From: Hydrogenophaga pseudoflava
GTDB lineage: Bacteria; Pseudomonadota; Gammaproteobacteria; Burkholderiales; Burkholderiaceae_C
Length of the DNA stretch: 64,000 nt
Direction: 5' to 3'
Assembly (NCBI RefSeq): GCF_031020795.1
Contig: NZ_JAVHJP010000005.1
Location: 254,834 to 318,833 of the forward strand
Part shown: in pieces, positions 17,024 through 26,460 of the stretch
Numbering within the stretch: the first letter of the stretch is position 1
Layout: every line of letters begins with the position of its first letter
Program-made: the position numbers and the translations under genes
Notes under the pieces: generated by a model
What the model saw: only the letters and a program-made list of their open reading frames with translations
The model's database searches: none
Told to the model about the DNA's origin: nothing

Positions 17024-18349
17024 TCAGTGCGCCGCGTCCCGCTCGAACCGCCGCCGCAGCCAGGTGCGCCGCTCGTAGTCGCTCTGCACCACCGGCACCC
17101 CGTACAGCGCATGGCAGCCGTAGGCCAGCACGTCGTCGCGACCACGCAGCACCACATACGGCTCGCCGCTGCGGCGCCAGTCCTGCGCCAGCCGCTTGCA
17201 GACGCGGCGCACCTTGTCGCGGGTCACGGGTTCGAGCGTGGTCGCGGCCTCGATGAAGCGCTCCTGGCCCAAGACGAAGCGCCCCAGCTGCACCCCGGCC
17301 AGCGCCACCACCAGCGCCAGCCCACCCCACAGCGGCACCCGCCAGGCCAGACCGGTCGGCGCCCAGCGCGCAATCACCAACAGCGCCAGCAAGGGCAGCG
17401 GCAGCATCATCCGGTAGAGCGAGAAGAAGGGTGAGCCGGCGTTGTATTCGGCGAACTTGTTGTTGCTCACCATCAGCGCGATCAGCAGCAGCAGGCCCGC
17501 AGCGCCCAGCGCCCAGCGCCAGCCGTCCGCGCCCGCCAGCGACGCCGGGTCGCGACGCTCAGCCCGGACCACCAGCGCCCCGGCGCCCAGGCCCAGCAGC
17601 AGCAGGCCGCCCAGCGCCACCACCACGTCGGGGTTCTGCAGGTTGCCCAGCAGGTAGCCGGGCCGGAAGAACAGGTCGGGAAAACGGTGCACCACATGGT
17701 CGGGGTTCCACACATAGAACAGGCCCAGCGCCTTGAACAGCGCATGGCCCAGCACCAGCCCGGCCCCGGCCAGCAGCCAGCGCCGCCGGTCGGGCAGGAA
17801 CACCAGGGCCGGCAGCATCAGCACATTGCTCATATAGGAACCGGTGCAGAACCCCACCAGCGCCGCCCAGCCGATCTGCGCCCCGGCCGACGGCGCCGCC
17901 GGGCGCAGCAGCAGGGCCAGGCCCAGCCAGGCCAGCGCGATGCCGGTGATGAAGCCGCGCGGCAGCGCCGCGGCCAGCGTGTACTCCAGCGGCAGCGCCA
18001 GGAACAGCGTGGTCACGGCCAGCGCCGCCCAGGGCCGCTCGCGGCCCAGCCACCAGGTGGTCAGCACCCAGGGCAGGTAGAAGCTCAGCGCCGCCACCGC
18101 CTTGACCGCCACCAGCGGGTCCAGGCCCAGCCACACCGCGGGCACGGCCAGGTAGGCCTCGAAGGGCAGCAGATAGGCCTGGCCGTAGAAGAAGGGCTCG
18201 TGGAACTCGCCGCGCGCCATCCAGGCGGCCTGATCGGCCACCACCAGCTGGTCCGGGTCCAGCCAGACGGCGTGGAAGCCGGCCTGGTGGACCGCTGCGT
18301 GCAGGGCGTAGAGGAGCAGCAGCCAGAGGCGGCTGTCGCGCAGGGACAC
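17024..18349 (-). CDS. Multi-span membrane protein, GT-C glycosyltransferase-like
   Basis: A 441-residue integral membrane protein with around nine to ten predicted helices and a soluble C-terminal tail of about 75 residues. The first periplasmic loop contains WLDPDQLVVADQAAWMARGEFHEPFF-like acidic sequence, with an early aspartate pair (DPD) and a later E/F-rich patch, as in GT-C fold enzymes (PMT/ArnT/dolichyl-phosphate mannosyltransferase type). I do not recognise a specific family. It lies 28 bp downstream of potI but seems functionally unrelated to polyamine uptake. Confidence 0.6.
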   Translation of the reverse strand: MSLRDSRLWLLLLYALHAAVHQAGFHAVWLDPDQLVVADQAAWMARGEFHEPFFYGQAYLLPFEAYLAVPAVWLGLDPLVAVKAVAALSFYLPWVLTTWWLGRERPWAALAVTTLFLALPLEYTLAAALPRGFITGIALAWLGLALLLRPAAPSAGAQIGWAALVGFCTGSYMSNVLMLPALVFLPDRRRWLLAGAGLVLGHALFKALGLFYVWNPDHVVHRFPDLFFRPGYLLGNLQNPDVVVALGGLLLLGLGAGALVVRAERRDPASLAGADGWRWALGAAGLLLLIALMVSNNKFAEYNAGSPFFSLYRMMLPLPLLALLVIARWAPTGLAWRVPLWGGLALVVALAGVQLGRFVLGQERFIEAATTLEPVTRDKVRRVCKRLAQDWRRSGEPYVVLRGRDDVLAYGCHALYGVPVVQSDYERRTWLRRRFERDAAH

Positions 18350-18377
18350 AGTGCGGCGACGGGTTCGTGCGGACGGC

Positions 18378-19238
18378 TCAGCGCGCCGACAGCGCCGCCA
18401 GCTCGGCCCGCGTGGCCGCCTGGATCTCGCGTTCGCGCTTGCGCGTCTGGCGCGCCACCCAGACGCTGTAGCCGATGATCACGATGGTCACCGTGGTGAT
18501 CAGCAGCGTGGCCGCGGCGTAGATGGTCGGGTTGATGCCGCGGCGGGCGTAGCCGAAGATCACCTGAGGCAGCGTGGAGACGCCGGGGCCGGAGAGGAAT
18601 TCGGAGATCACCACGTCGTCGAAAGACAGCGTGAAGCTCAGCAGGAAGGCGGCCAGGATGCCCTGGAAGATGTTGGGCAGCGTGATCAGGAAGAACACCT
18701 CGTGGGGCCGCGCGCCCAGGTCCATCGCGGCCTCTTCGATGCTGCGGTTCATCTCCATCAGCCGGCTCTGGATCACCACCATGCCGTAGGCCATGCCCAG
18801 CAGGGTGTGGCCCAGGATGATGGTCAGCATGCCGCGCTCGGGCCAGCCGAAGACGTTCTGCGCGCCCACCATCAGCAGCAGCAGCGACAGGCCGATCACC
18901 ACCTCGGGCATCACCAGCGGCGCGTTCACCATGCCCGAGAAGACGGTGCGCCCCAGGAACTTGCGGTAGCGCACCAGCACGAAGGCGGCGAAGGTGCCCA
19001 GGATGGCCGAGAGCAGGCCCGTGACCGCGGCCACCTTCACCGACAGCCAGAAGCCCTCGACGATCTTGGTGTCGCGCGTGAGCGCCTCGTACCAGCGCAG
19101 CGAGAAGCCGGTGAAGTTCGCGTCCTGCCGGGTGCTGTTGAAGCTGAACACGATCATGAAGAACAGCGGCAGGTACAGGAACAGGTAGACCAGCGCCATC
19201 CAGGCCTTGCCGAAGTGTTTTTCGAGAATCCGTTTCAT
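18378..19238 (-). CDS. potI: Putrescine/spermidine ABC transporter permease PotI
   Basis: A 286-residue inner-membrane permease with six predicted helices and the binding-protein-dependent transport EAA-loop: EEAAMDLGARPHEVFFLITLPNI. A conserved LSFDDVVISEFLSGPG follows. It forms the channel with PotH, driven by PotG and fed by PotF. Its ATG (19236-19238) overlaps the TGA of potH by one base, so the two are translationally coupled. The frame is open further upstream inside potH, but the coupled start is the natural one. Confidence 0.93.
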   Translation of the reverse strand: MKRILEKHFGKAWMALVYLFLYLPLFFMIVFSFNSTRQDANFTGFSLRWYEALTRDTKIVEGFWLSVKVAAVTGLLSAILGTFAAFVLVRYRKFLGRTVFSGMVNAPLVMPEVVIGLSLLLLMVGAQNVFGWPERGMLTIILGHTLLGMAYGMVVIQSRLMEMNRSIEEAAMDLGARPHEVFFLITLPNIFQGILAAFLLSFTLSFDDVVISEFLSGPGVSTLPQVIFGYARRGINPTIYAAATLLITTVTIVIIGYSVWVARQTRKREREIQAATRAELAALSAR

Positions 19239-20143
19239 CACTTCTTCTCCTCGGCGGTGTAGTGGTAATAGATCGCCAGCGGCACGATGATCAGCGCGAT
19301 CATCACCACCGCCAGCGCCGAGGCGCGCGGCCAGTTGTTGCTGGTGAACATCTCGTCCCAGACCACACGGCCGATCATGATGTTTTCCGGCCCGCCCAGC
19401 AGCGAGGGGATCACGAACTCGCCCACGGCCGGGATGAACACCAGCATGAAGCCGGCGATGATGCCGGCCTTGGACAGCGGCACCGTCACCAGCCAGAAGG
19501 CCTTGAACGGCGTGGTGCCCAGGTCGTAGGCGGCTTCGAGCAGGCGGAAGTCCATCTTCACCAGGTTGGCGTAGAGCGGCAGGACCATGAACGGCAGGTA
19601 GACGTAGGTCATGCCCACCAGCATCGACACGTTGGTGTAGAGCATCTGGATCGGTTCGCTGGTGATGCCCAGGAACATCAGCAGCTTGTTGACCACGCCC
19701 TGGTCGGCCAGGATGCCCTTCCACGCATAGACGCGCAGCAGGAACGAGGTCCAGAACGGCAGCATCACCATCATCAGCAGCGCCGGGCGCACCGCCGGCG
19801 ACGAGCGCGCGATGAAGTAGGCGAAGGGGTAGCCGATCAGCAGGCACAGCAGGGCCGTGAGCAGCGCGTACCAGATCGAGCGCAGGTAGGCCTCGATGTA
19901 GATGGTCTGGAACAGCGCCCCACCCTCACCATCGCGGAAGATGGTCCAGTAGTTCTCGTACTTCAGGCTCAGGATGCCCGTCTCCGGGTCCCAGATCGGC
20001 TTGAAGGGATTGATGCTCTCGCCCTGGTGAACGAAGCTGATGTACAGCAGGATCAGGAAGGGCAGCAGGAAAAAGACGAACAGCCAGGCATAGGGCAGGC
20101 CGATGACGAAGCGCTTGCCTGGAACCGGAAGGGGTGACGCCAT
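19238..20143 (-). CDS. potH: Putrescine/spermidine ABC transporter permease PotH
   Basis: A 301-residue permease with six predicted helices and an EAA loop (LLEAAYDLGTTPFKAFWLVTVPLSKAG) that contacts the ATPase. The paired sequence FIPAVGEFVIPSLLGGPEN is typical of PotH/PotB. It is located in the inner membrane and pairs with PotI. It lies 21 bp downstream of potG and overlaps potI by one base. Confidence 0.93.
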   Translation of the reverse strand: MASPLPVPGKRFVIGLPYAWLFVFFLLPFLILLYISFVHQGESINPFKPIWDPETGILSLKYENYWTIFRDGEGGALFQTIYIEAYLRSIWYALLTALLCLLIGYPFAYFIARSSPAVRPALLMMVMLPFWTSFLLRVYAWKGILADQGVVNKLLMFLGITSEPIQMLYTNVSMLVGMTYVYLPFMVLPLYANLVKMDFRLLEAAYDLGTTPFKAFWLVTVPLSKAGIIAGFMLVFIPAVGEFVIPSLLGGPENIMIGRVVWDEMFTSNNWPRASALAVVMIALIIVPLAIYYHYTAEEKK

Positions 20144-20164
20144 GGTGGTGCTCCTGGTTCAGGT

Positions 20165-21268
20165 TCAGTCGCGCAGAACCACGGCGTCGAGGTCGTCCCA
20201 CCAGAAGAACACGTCGTCCTCCCAGGTGATGTCCAGCAGCTCGTGGCGCGAGCCGTTGGGCTCGGTGATCTTCACCTTGGTGCCCTGCGGCGTGACCACG
20301 ATGTAGGTGTTGTAGGAACCGAAGTAGCCGATCTCCTTGACGCGCCCGGCGAAGAGGTTGCGCGTGATGTGGGCCGGCCGCTCCTTGCCGATCTCGATCT
20401 TCTCGGGCCGCACCGCCACCGCCACCGGCATGTCGATGGAGCCGCTGATGCCGTGACCCACGTGCACCTCGCCGATCGCCGTGCCCACCGCGCAGCGGTC
20501 GGTCTCGTCCAGCGTCAGCTTGCCCTCGAACAGGTTGACGTTGCCGATGAAGTCGGCGACGAAGCGGTTGCCCGGGTATTCGTAGATCTGCTGCGGCGTG
20601 CCCACCTGCAGCACGCGGCCCTTGCTCATGATGGCAATGCGGCTGGCCATGGTCATGGCCTCTTCCTGGTCGTGCGTCACCATCACCACGGTCACACCGA
20701 CCTTCTCGATGATGTTGACCAGCTCGAACTGCGTCTGCTCGCGCAGCTTCTTGTCCAGCGCGCCCAGCGGCTCGTCCAGCAGCAGCAGCTTGGGCTTCTT
20801 GGCCAGGCTGCGCGCCAGCGCCACGCGCTGCTGCTGCCCGCCCGAGAGCTGGTGCGGCTTGCGCTTGGCGTACGGCGTGAGCTGCACCAGGGCCAGCATC
20901 TCGTCGGTGCGCTTGGCGACCTCGTCCTTGGGCAGGCCCTCGCGCTTGAGGCCGAAGGCCACGTTGTCCCAGATGTTCAGGTGCGGGAACAGCGCATAGC
21001 TCTGGAACATCATGTTCACCGGCCGTTCGTAGGGCGGCATGTTGGCCACGTCCTGGCCACCGAGCAGGATGCGGCCCTTGGTCGGGGTCTCGAAACCGGC
21101 CAGCATGCGCAGCAACGTCGACTTGCCACAGCCCGAGCTGCCCAGCAGGGCGAAGATCTCGCCCTTGCCGATGGAGAGCGAGACCTCGTCGACGGCCACC
21201 GCCTCGTCGAAGCGCTTGACCAGTTTTTCCGTGACCAGATAGCCCTCTTGCGTGCCGGCTGCTGCCAT
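20165..21268 (-). CDS. potG: Polyamine ABC transporter ATP-binding protein PotG
   Basis: A 367-residue ATPase with Walker A GSSGCGKST, Q-loop FQSYALFPH, signature LSGGQQQRVALARSL, Walker B LLLLDEPLGALDKK and a switch histidine (VTHDQEEAM). A C-terminal TOBE-type regulatory domain follows (about residues 275-367), as in PotA/PotG. It hydrolyses ATP to drive putrescine import through PotHI. It sits between potF (98 bp upstream) and potH. Confidence 0.94.
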   Translation of the reverse strand: MAAAGTQEGYLVTEKLVKRFDEAVAVDEVSLSIGKGEIFALLGSSGCGKSTLLRMLAGFETPTKGRILLGGQDVANMPPYERPVNMMFQSYALFPHLNIWDNVAFGLKREGLPKDEVAKRTDEMLALVQLTPYAKRKPHQLSGGQQQRVALARSLAKKPKLLLLDEPLGALDKKLREQTQFELVNIIEKVGVTVVMVTHDQEEAMTMASRIAIMSKGRVLQVGTPQQIYEYPGNRFVADFIGNVNLFEGKLTLDETDRCAVGTAIGEVHVGHGISGSIDMPVAVAVRPEKIEIGKERPAHITRNLFAGRVKEIGYFGSYNTYIVVTPQGTKVKITEPNGSRHELLDITWEDDVFFWWDDLDAVVLRD

Positions 21269-21366
21269 GGTGACCCCTCGTTGTTGGTGATTCGGAAACA
21301 GAAAGGGCTGTTCATACGCAGGGTACGAACAGCCCGTGTCAGGCCATGCCTGGGTGCCGGTGGCGC

Positions 21367-22548
21367 TTACTTGCCCTTCTTGAAGCTGTTGTAAGCGTTG
21401 GACATCGCCTCGCGCGCCTCGTTGGTGAAGCTGCTGGGCGGGATCATCTTGCCGAAGTAGTCGGACTCCACAAAGATGGTCTTGTTGCCGGCGATCTCGG
21501 GGTTGACCTTGTCCATGCCCGCCTTGTTGCCGGTGGGGTAGCCCATGTCGTTGGCCATGGCGGCGGCGTTTTCAGGGCGCAGGTAGAAGTCGATGAACGC
21601 GGCGGCGTTGTTCGGGTGCTTGGCGTCCTTGGTCACGGCCATGGTGTCAAAGAAGATCAGCGCGCCGGTGCTGGGCAGCAGGGCTTCGATGACGTCCTTG
21701 GAGCCGTTCTCCTTGGCGCGGGCGGCGGCCTGGTTGATGTCGCCAGACCAGCCGATCGCCACGCAGGCCTTGCCGCCGGCGATGTCGTCGATCATGGTCG
21801 AGCTGAACAGGCGCACGTCCTTGCGGACCTTGGCCAGCATCTCCGTCGCCAGCTTGTAGTCGGCCGGGTCGTTCGAGTAGGCGTCCTTGCCGATGTAGTG
21901 CAGCGCCACCGGCAGGATTTCGGTCGGCGAATCCAGGTAGGCGATGCCGCAGGACTTGAGCTTGCTGGTGTACTCAGGCTTGAAGACCAGGTCCCAGGCG
22001 TTCTCGGGCATGGCCATGCCGCCCAGCGCCTTCTCGGCCTTGGTCTTGTTGATGCCCACGGTGGTGAAGCCCCAGGCCCAGGGCACCAGGTGCTTGTTGT
22101 CCGGGTCGGCCTTGGTCAGCACGGACATGATGGCGGGGTCCATGTTGGCCAGGTTGGGGATCTGCTCCTTCTTCAGGGGCTGCAGCAGGCCGCCTTCGAT
22201 CTGGCCCTTGGCGAACACGGTGCCGGGCACGACGATGTCGTAGCCGGTGTTGCCGGCGACCAGCTTGGCGTGCAGGGCTTCGTTGGTCTCGAAGGTGTCG
22301 TAGTTGACCTTGATGCCGGTTTCCTTCTCGAAGGTGGCGATCATGCCTTCGGGGATGTAGTCGGGCCAGTTGTAGATGTTCAGGACCTTCTCGTCGTCGA
22401 ACACCGGGCCGGCGGGTTTGGCCGGCTCAGCGGCGGGGGCCGGGGCTGCCGCGACCGGGGCGGCCGGGGCCGCAGGCGCTTCTTCTTTCTTGCCGCACGC
22501 CGCCAGCAGGATGGCGGAAATGGCCAGGGCCAGGACTTGTTTCTTCAT
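21367..22548 (-). CDS. potF: Putrescine-binding lipoprotein PotF/SpuD-type
   Basis: A 393-residue solute-binding protein with a lipoprotein signal (LLAAC, cysteine about residue 19) and a long Ala/Pro-rich linker (about residues 24-48), then LNIYNWPDYIPEGMIATFEKETGI, the standard start of PotD/PotF-type proteins. It captures putrescine or spermidine in the periplasm for PotGHI. The linker is longer than in E. coli PotF and makes it membrane-anchored instead of freely soluble. ATG 22546-22548 is preceded by a purine-rich sequence. An inverted repeat GCTTGCG/CGCAAGC lies at about 22616-22632 in its leader region. Confidence 0.9.
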   Translation of the reverse strand: MKKQVLALAISAILLAACGKKEEAPAAPAAPVAAAPAPAAEPAKPAGPVFDDEKVLNIYNWPDYIPEGMIATFEKETGIKVNYDTFETNEALHAKLVAGNTGYDIVVPGTVFAKGQIEGGLLQPLKKEQIPNLANMDPAIMSVLTKADPDNKHLVPWAWGFTTVGINKTKAEKALGGMAMPENAWDLVFKPEYTSKLKSCGIAYLDSPTEILPVALHYIGKDAYSNDPADYKLATEMLAKVRKDVRLFSSTMIDDIAGGKACVAIGWSGDINQAAARAKENGSKDVIEALLPSTGALIFFDTMAVTKDAKHPNNAAAFIDFYLRPENAAAMANDMGYPTGNKAGMDKVNPEIAGNKTIFVESDYFGKMIPPSSFTNEAREAMSNAYNSFKKGK

Positions 22549-22701
22549 GGTGAGGAACGCTCCAGGTTTGAGGGGAAAAATCCCGACGATTGATGTACAG
22601 ACACCCTGCTTCAAAGCTTGCGCTCCGCAAGCAAATAGCAGACCAACTTTATCCCCAATCTGGGGCGTCTTTTACTGTAACAAACAAACGCATGAGCCCG
22701 G

Positions 22702-24141
22702 TCAGCCCAGCAGTCCCTGCGAGCGCAAATCGTCCAGCGTCGCATCCAGACACCGGCGGATCAGGCCCATCATCTCGTCGATCTGGGCGCGGGTCATGAC
22801 CAGCGGCGGCGCGATGATCATGCGGTCGCCCACGGCGCGCATGATCAGGCCGTTGCGGAAGCAGTGGCCACGGCAGACCATGCCCACCGCCAGGTCGGGG
22901 TCGAACATGGTGCGCCGGATCTTGTCCTTGACCAGCACCAGCCCGGCCACGAAGCCGCAGGTCTCGGCCTCGCCCACCAGCGGGTGGTCCTTGAGCTCGG
23001 CGAAGCGCTGGGCCAGGTAGGGGCCGGTGTCGTTCTTCACCCGGTCCACCAGGCCCTCGCGCTCCATCAGCTCCAGGTTGGCCAGCGCCACCGCGCAGGC
23101 CACCGGGTGGCCGCTGTAGGTGTAGCCGTGGTTGAACTCGCCGCCCTTGGCGATCAGCACATCGGCCACGCGGTTGCCCACCATCACGCCGCCCAGTGGG
23201 ATGTAGCCGCTGGTCACGCCTTTGGCGAAGGTCACCAGGTCGGGCTTGATGCCGAACTTTTCGTAGGCGAACCAGTGGCCCAGGCGGCCGAAGGCGCAGA
23301 TCACTTCGTCGGCGATCAGCAGGATGCCGTACTTGTCGACGATGCGCTGGATCTCGGGCCAGTAGGTGGCCGGCGGGATGATCACGCCGCCGGCGCCCTG
23401 CACCGGCTCGCCGATGAAGGCCGCCACCTTGTCCGGGCCGATGGCCAGGATCTTCTCCTCCAGCCAGCGCGCGGCGCGCACACCGAACTCGGCCGGGGTT
23501 TCGCCGGCGCGTGCGTTCTCCCAGTAGTGCGGCTGCTCGATGTGGGTGATGTTGGGGATGGGCAGGTCGCCCTGCGCGTGCATGCCGCCCATGCCGCCCA
23601 GCGAGGCGCCGGCCATGGTGCTGCCGTGGTAGGCGTTGTTCCGGCTGATGATGACCTTGCGCTGCGGCTGGCCCATCAGGTCCCAGTAGCGGCGCGCCAT
23701 GCGCACATTGGTGTCGTTGCTCTCGCTGCCGCTGCTGCTGAAGAACACGTGCTTGAATGAACGGTCACCCACTGTCGGCGCCAGCGCCGCCAGCTTGGCC
23801 GCCAGTTGCACCGCCGGCACGTTGGTGGTCTGGAAGAAGCTGTTGTAGAAGGGCAGCGTCATCATCTGCTGATAGGCCGCGTCCGCCAGCTCCTTGCGGC
23901 CGTAGCCGGCGTTGACGCACCACAGGCCGCTCATGCCGTCGAGCACCTTCTTGCCCTCGGAATCCCAGACGTAGATGTTGTCGGCGTGGGTCATCACGCG
24001 CGCACCGCGCGTGGCCAGGTCCCCATGGTCGGTGAAGGGGTGGATGTAGTGCGCGCTGTCCAGCGCCTGGATGGCCTTGGTGTCCTGCTGCTCGGCGCGG
24101 CGGACCAGGGCGGGCGGGGCGATGAGGGTGGAGGTGTTCAT
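22702..24141 (-). CDS. spuC: Putrescine-pyruvate aminotransferase (SpuC-like class III aminotransferase)
   Basis: A 479-residue class III PLP aminotransferase. It has SSSGSESNDTNVRMARRYWD (about residue 113 on), the cofactor-lysine segment DLVTFAKGVTSGYIPLGG (lysine near residue 300) and the aspartate motif LLIADEVICAFGRLG. The whole matches the SpuC/YgjG-like omega-aminotransferases that remove the amino group from putrescine to give 4-aminobutanal. It lies 21 bp downstream of puuA. With PuuA it gives the cell both the transaminase and the gamma-glutamyl route for putrescine. Confidence 0.88.
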   Translation of the reverse strand: MNTSTLIAPPALVRRAEQQDTKAIQALDSAHYIHPFTDHGDLATRGARVMTHADNIYVWDSEGKKVLDGMSGLWCVNAGYGRKELADAAYQQMMTLPFYNSFFQTTNVPAVQLAAKLAALAPTVGDRSFKHVFFSSSGSESNDTNVRMARRYWDLMGQPQRKVIISRNNAYHGSTMAGASLGGMGGMHAQGDLPIPNITHIEQPHYWENARAGETPAEFGVRAARWLEEKILAIGPDKVAAFIGEPVQGAGGVIIPPATYWPEIQRIVDKYGILLIADEVICAFGRLGHWFAYEKFGIKPDLVTFAKGVTSGYIPLGGVMVGNRVADVLIAKGGEFNHGYTYSGHPVACAVALANLELMEREGLVDRVKNDTGPYLAQRFAELKDHPLVGEAETCGFVAGLVLVKDKIRRTMFDPDLAVGMVCRGHCFRNGLIMRAVGDRMIIAPPLVMTRAQIDEMMGLIRRCLDATLDDLRSQGLLG

Positions 24142-24162
24142 GGCGTTTCGCTTATCAACAGT

Positions 24163-25536
24163 TCAGACATGCAGGAGGAGGTGCTCGCGTTCCCAGGGAG
24201 AAATCACCTTCATGAACTCCTCGAACTCCAGTTCCTTGATTTCGGTGTAGATGGTCACAAACTCTTTGCCCAGCACCTCGTGCAGGTCGGTCTCGCGGCG
24301 CAGCCAGTCCAGCGCCTCGCCCAGGCTGCGCGGCAGCGCGTAGGGCGAGAGGTAGGCATCGCCCTTCATCTCGGGCTTGGGCTTGATCTGGTTCTTCATG
24401 CCCAGGTAGCCGCAGGCCAGGGTCATCGCCATCGCCACGTAGGGGTTGGCGTCGGCGCCGATCACGCGGTTCTCCACGCGCCGCGCCTGCGGGCTGGAGA
24501 TCGGCGAGCGGATGCCCACCGTGCGGTTGTCGTGGCCCCACTCGATGTTGATCGGCGCGGCCGTGTGCCGAGAGAGGCGCCGGTAGCTGTTCACGTAGGG
24601 CGCCACCAGCGCCATCGCGGCCGGGATGTAGCGCTGCAGGCCGCCGATGTAGTGGTGGAAGGCGTCGGAAGCGCTGCCGTCCTCCTTGCTGAAGATGTTG
24701 CGGCCCGTGTGCTTGTCCACCACGCTCTGGTGGATGTGCATGGCGCTGCCCGGCTCGCCCGCGATGGGCTTGGCCATGAAGGTGGCGTACATGTCGTGGC
24801 GCAGCGCGGCCTCGCGCACGGTGCGCTTGAAGAAGAACACCTCGTCGGCCAGGCCCAGCGGGTGGGCGTGGAAGAAGTTGATCTCCATCTGGCCGGCGCC
24901 GATCTCGTGGATCAGGGTGTCCACGTTCAGCTGCATCTTGTCGCAGTAGTCGTAGATCTCCTCAAACAGCGGATCGAACTCGTTCACCGCGTCGATGGAA
25001 TAGGCCTGGCGCGAGGTCTCGGCGCGGCCGCTGCGGCCCACCGGCGGGCGCAGCAGGGTGTTGGGGTCGGTGTTGCGCGCGGTCAGGTAGAACTCCAGCT
25101 CGGGTGCGAGCACCGGGTCCCAGCCTTCGGCGGCGTAGAGGTCGCAGATGTGGCGCAGCACCGAGCGGGGCGCAAACGGCACCAGCTTGCCGGTGTGGTC
25201 GAAGCAGTCGTGGATCACCTGCGCGGTGGGGTCGGTGGCCCAGGGCACGATGCGCACCGTGGCCGGGTCGGGCCGCAGCTGCATGTCGCGGTCGGTCGGC
25301 TCGATCACGTCGTAGTAGGGACCGCTGGCCGGGAACTCGCCCGTCACACCCATGGCCACGATGCCCTGCGGCAGGCGCATGCCGCGGTCTTCGGTGAACT
25401 TCTCGCGCGGCAGGATCTTGCCGCGGGCCACGCCGGTCAGGTCGGGCACGAGGCACTCGACCTCGGTCACGCGGTGCTGGTTGAGCCACTGTTCCAGGTC
25501 GTTGAAGGTCTGGGGACTGGTGATCGGCTGGTTCAT
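24163..25536 (-). CDS. puuA: Gamma-glutamylputrescine synthetase PuuA
   Basis: A 457-residue glutamine-synthetase-fold enzyme. The N-terminal VECLVPDLTGVARGKILPREKF, LAPELEFYL, HEIGAGQMEINFFHAHPL and PGSAMHIHQS motifs fit the PuuA group. It joins glutamate to putrescine with ATP, the first step of the Puu pathway. ATG 25534-25536 gives MNQPITSPQ. It is upstream of spuC and downstream of puuD, all on the minus strand. A much longer open frame continues upstream across the next gene region, but it is only a GC-rich artefact. Confidence 0.92.
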   Translation of the reverse strand: MNQPITSPQTFNDLEQWLNQHRVTEVECLVPDLTGVARGKILPREKFTEDRGMRLPQGIVAMGVTGEFPASGPYYDVIEPTDRDMQLRPDPATVRIVPWATDPTAQVIHDCFDHTGKLVPFAPRSVLRHICDLYAAEGWDPVLAPELEFYLTARNTDPNTLLRPPVGRSGRAETSRQAYSIDAVNEFDPLFEEIYDYCDKMQLNVDTLIHEIGAGQMEINFFHAHPLGLADEVFFFKRTVREAALRHDMYATFMAKPIAGEPGSAMHIHQSVVDKHTGRNIFSKEDGSASDAFHHYIGGLQRYIPAAMALVAPYVNSYRRLSRHTAAPINIEWGHDNRTVGIRSPISSPQARRVENRVIGADANPYVAMAMTLACGYLGMKNQIKPKPEMKGDAYLSPYALPRSLGEALDWLRRETDLHEVLGKEFVTIYTEIKELEFEEFMKVISPWEREHLLLHV

Positions 25537-25589
25537 AAGCTGCTGTCTCGTTGTGTCGATTCTGTCGGGCCGGACCGTCTCGGGACGGC

Positions 25590-26390
25590 TCAGGCCGGGG
25601 TGTGCCGCGCCAGGTCGGCGGCCTGCAGCCGCAGGCTGCGCCGCTGCCGGCAGGCCTTGCCGAAGGCCTGGAAGATGGCGGTGTAGAAGGGGTTCTCCCA
25701 GCAGCGCCATTCGGGGTGGAACTGCACCGCGTAGGCAAAGGTGCGGGCACCCTGCACCGCCACCGCCTCGACCTGGCCGTCGGGCGCGTGGGCCAGTGCG
25801 TCCAGTCCGGGCGCGAGCTTGTTGATGCCCTGGCCATGCAGCGAGTTGACCATCACCTCCGGACCGCCGGCCCAGGTCTCGAACACGCTGCCCGGCACCA
25901 GCCGGATCGGATGGCTGGGCGCGTACTGCACCTCGAACGGCGCGGTCTTGGACTCGCGGTGGTCCGCGCGGCCCGGCACCTCGTGCACCCGCTGGTACAG
26001 GGTGCCGCCCAAGGCCACGTTGATCTCCTGGAAGCCGCGGCAGATGCCCAGCAGCGGCACGCCCTCGTGCACACAGGCCTTGATCAGCGCCAGCGTGAGC
26101 GAGTCGCGCACCGGGTCCAGCGGCAGGCTCGGGTCGGCCACGTCCTCGTCGAAATGAGAGGGGTGCACATTGGACGGCGAGCCGGTCAGCATCACGCCGT
26201 CGACCATCGGCAACAGCTCGGGAATCTGCCCGGCATCGGCCAGCGGGAACATGACCGGCTGGCACTCGGCCCCCACCTTGACGGCCCGGGCGTACTTGTC
26301 GCCGAGCAGCAGGAAGGGCATCTGGTGGCCGTGATCGCCCATGAGGCGGTGGTCGGCCGGCAGCCAGACCATGCAAGGTGAAGAATTCAT
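25590..26390 (-). CDS. puuD: Gamma-glutamyl-gamma-aminobutyrate hydrolase PuuD
   Basis: A 266-residue class I glutamine-amidotransferase-like hydrolase with catalytic cysteine in LLGICRGFQEIN (about residue 120) and histidine in YAVQFHPEWRC (about residue 226). It splits gamma-glutamyl-GABA to glutamate and GABA, the last step of the Puu route. I chose ATG 26388-26390 (MNSSPCMVW); an upstream start at 26447 would put the start inside the divergent promoter region. It is divergent from a MocR regulator. Confidence 0.9.
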   Translation of the reverse strand: MNSSPCMVWLPADHRLMGDHGHQMPFLLLGDKYARAVKVGAECQPVMFPLADAGQIPELLPMVDGVMLTGSPSNVHPSHFDEDVADPSLPLDPVRDSLTLALIKACVHEGVPLLGICRGFQEINVALGGTLYQRVHEVPGRADHRESKTAPFEVQYAPSHPIRLVPGSVFETWAGGPEVMVNSLHGQGINKLAPGLDALAHAPDGQVEAVAVQGARTFAYAVQFHPEWRCWENPFYTAIFQAFGKACRQRRSLRLQAADLARHTPA

Positions 26391-26410
26391 GGCTTTGAAG
26401 CTCCAGACTT

Positions 26411-26439
26411 GATTGTGGCGAGGCAATTGGATCACAATC
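26411..26439. promoter_or_regulatory. Inverted-repeat operator candidate between puuD and mocR gene
   Basis: GATTGTG (26411-26417) and CACAATC (26433-26439) form a perfect seven-base inverted repeat separated by 15 bases, in the 70-bp divergent promoter between puuD and the MocR-type gene. Its place and symmetry suggest a binding site for that regulator. Confidence 0.5.
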
Positions 26440-26460
26440 GGGGCCATTTGTTAAAACAAG

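Noticed and set aside
20243-21394. Long plus-strand frame opposite potG (383 codons)
   Set aside because: Composition is the mirror image of potG codons (His/Val/Gly/Leu/Arg-rich) and no domain is seen. Antisense shadow.
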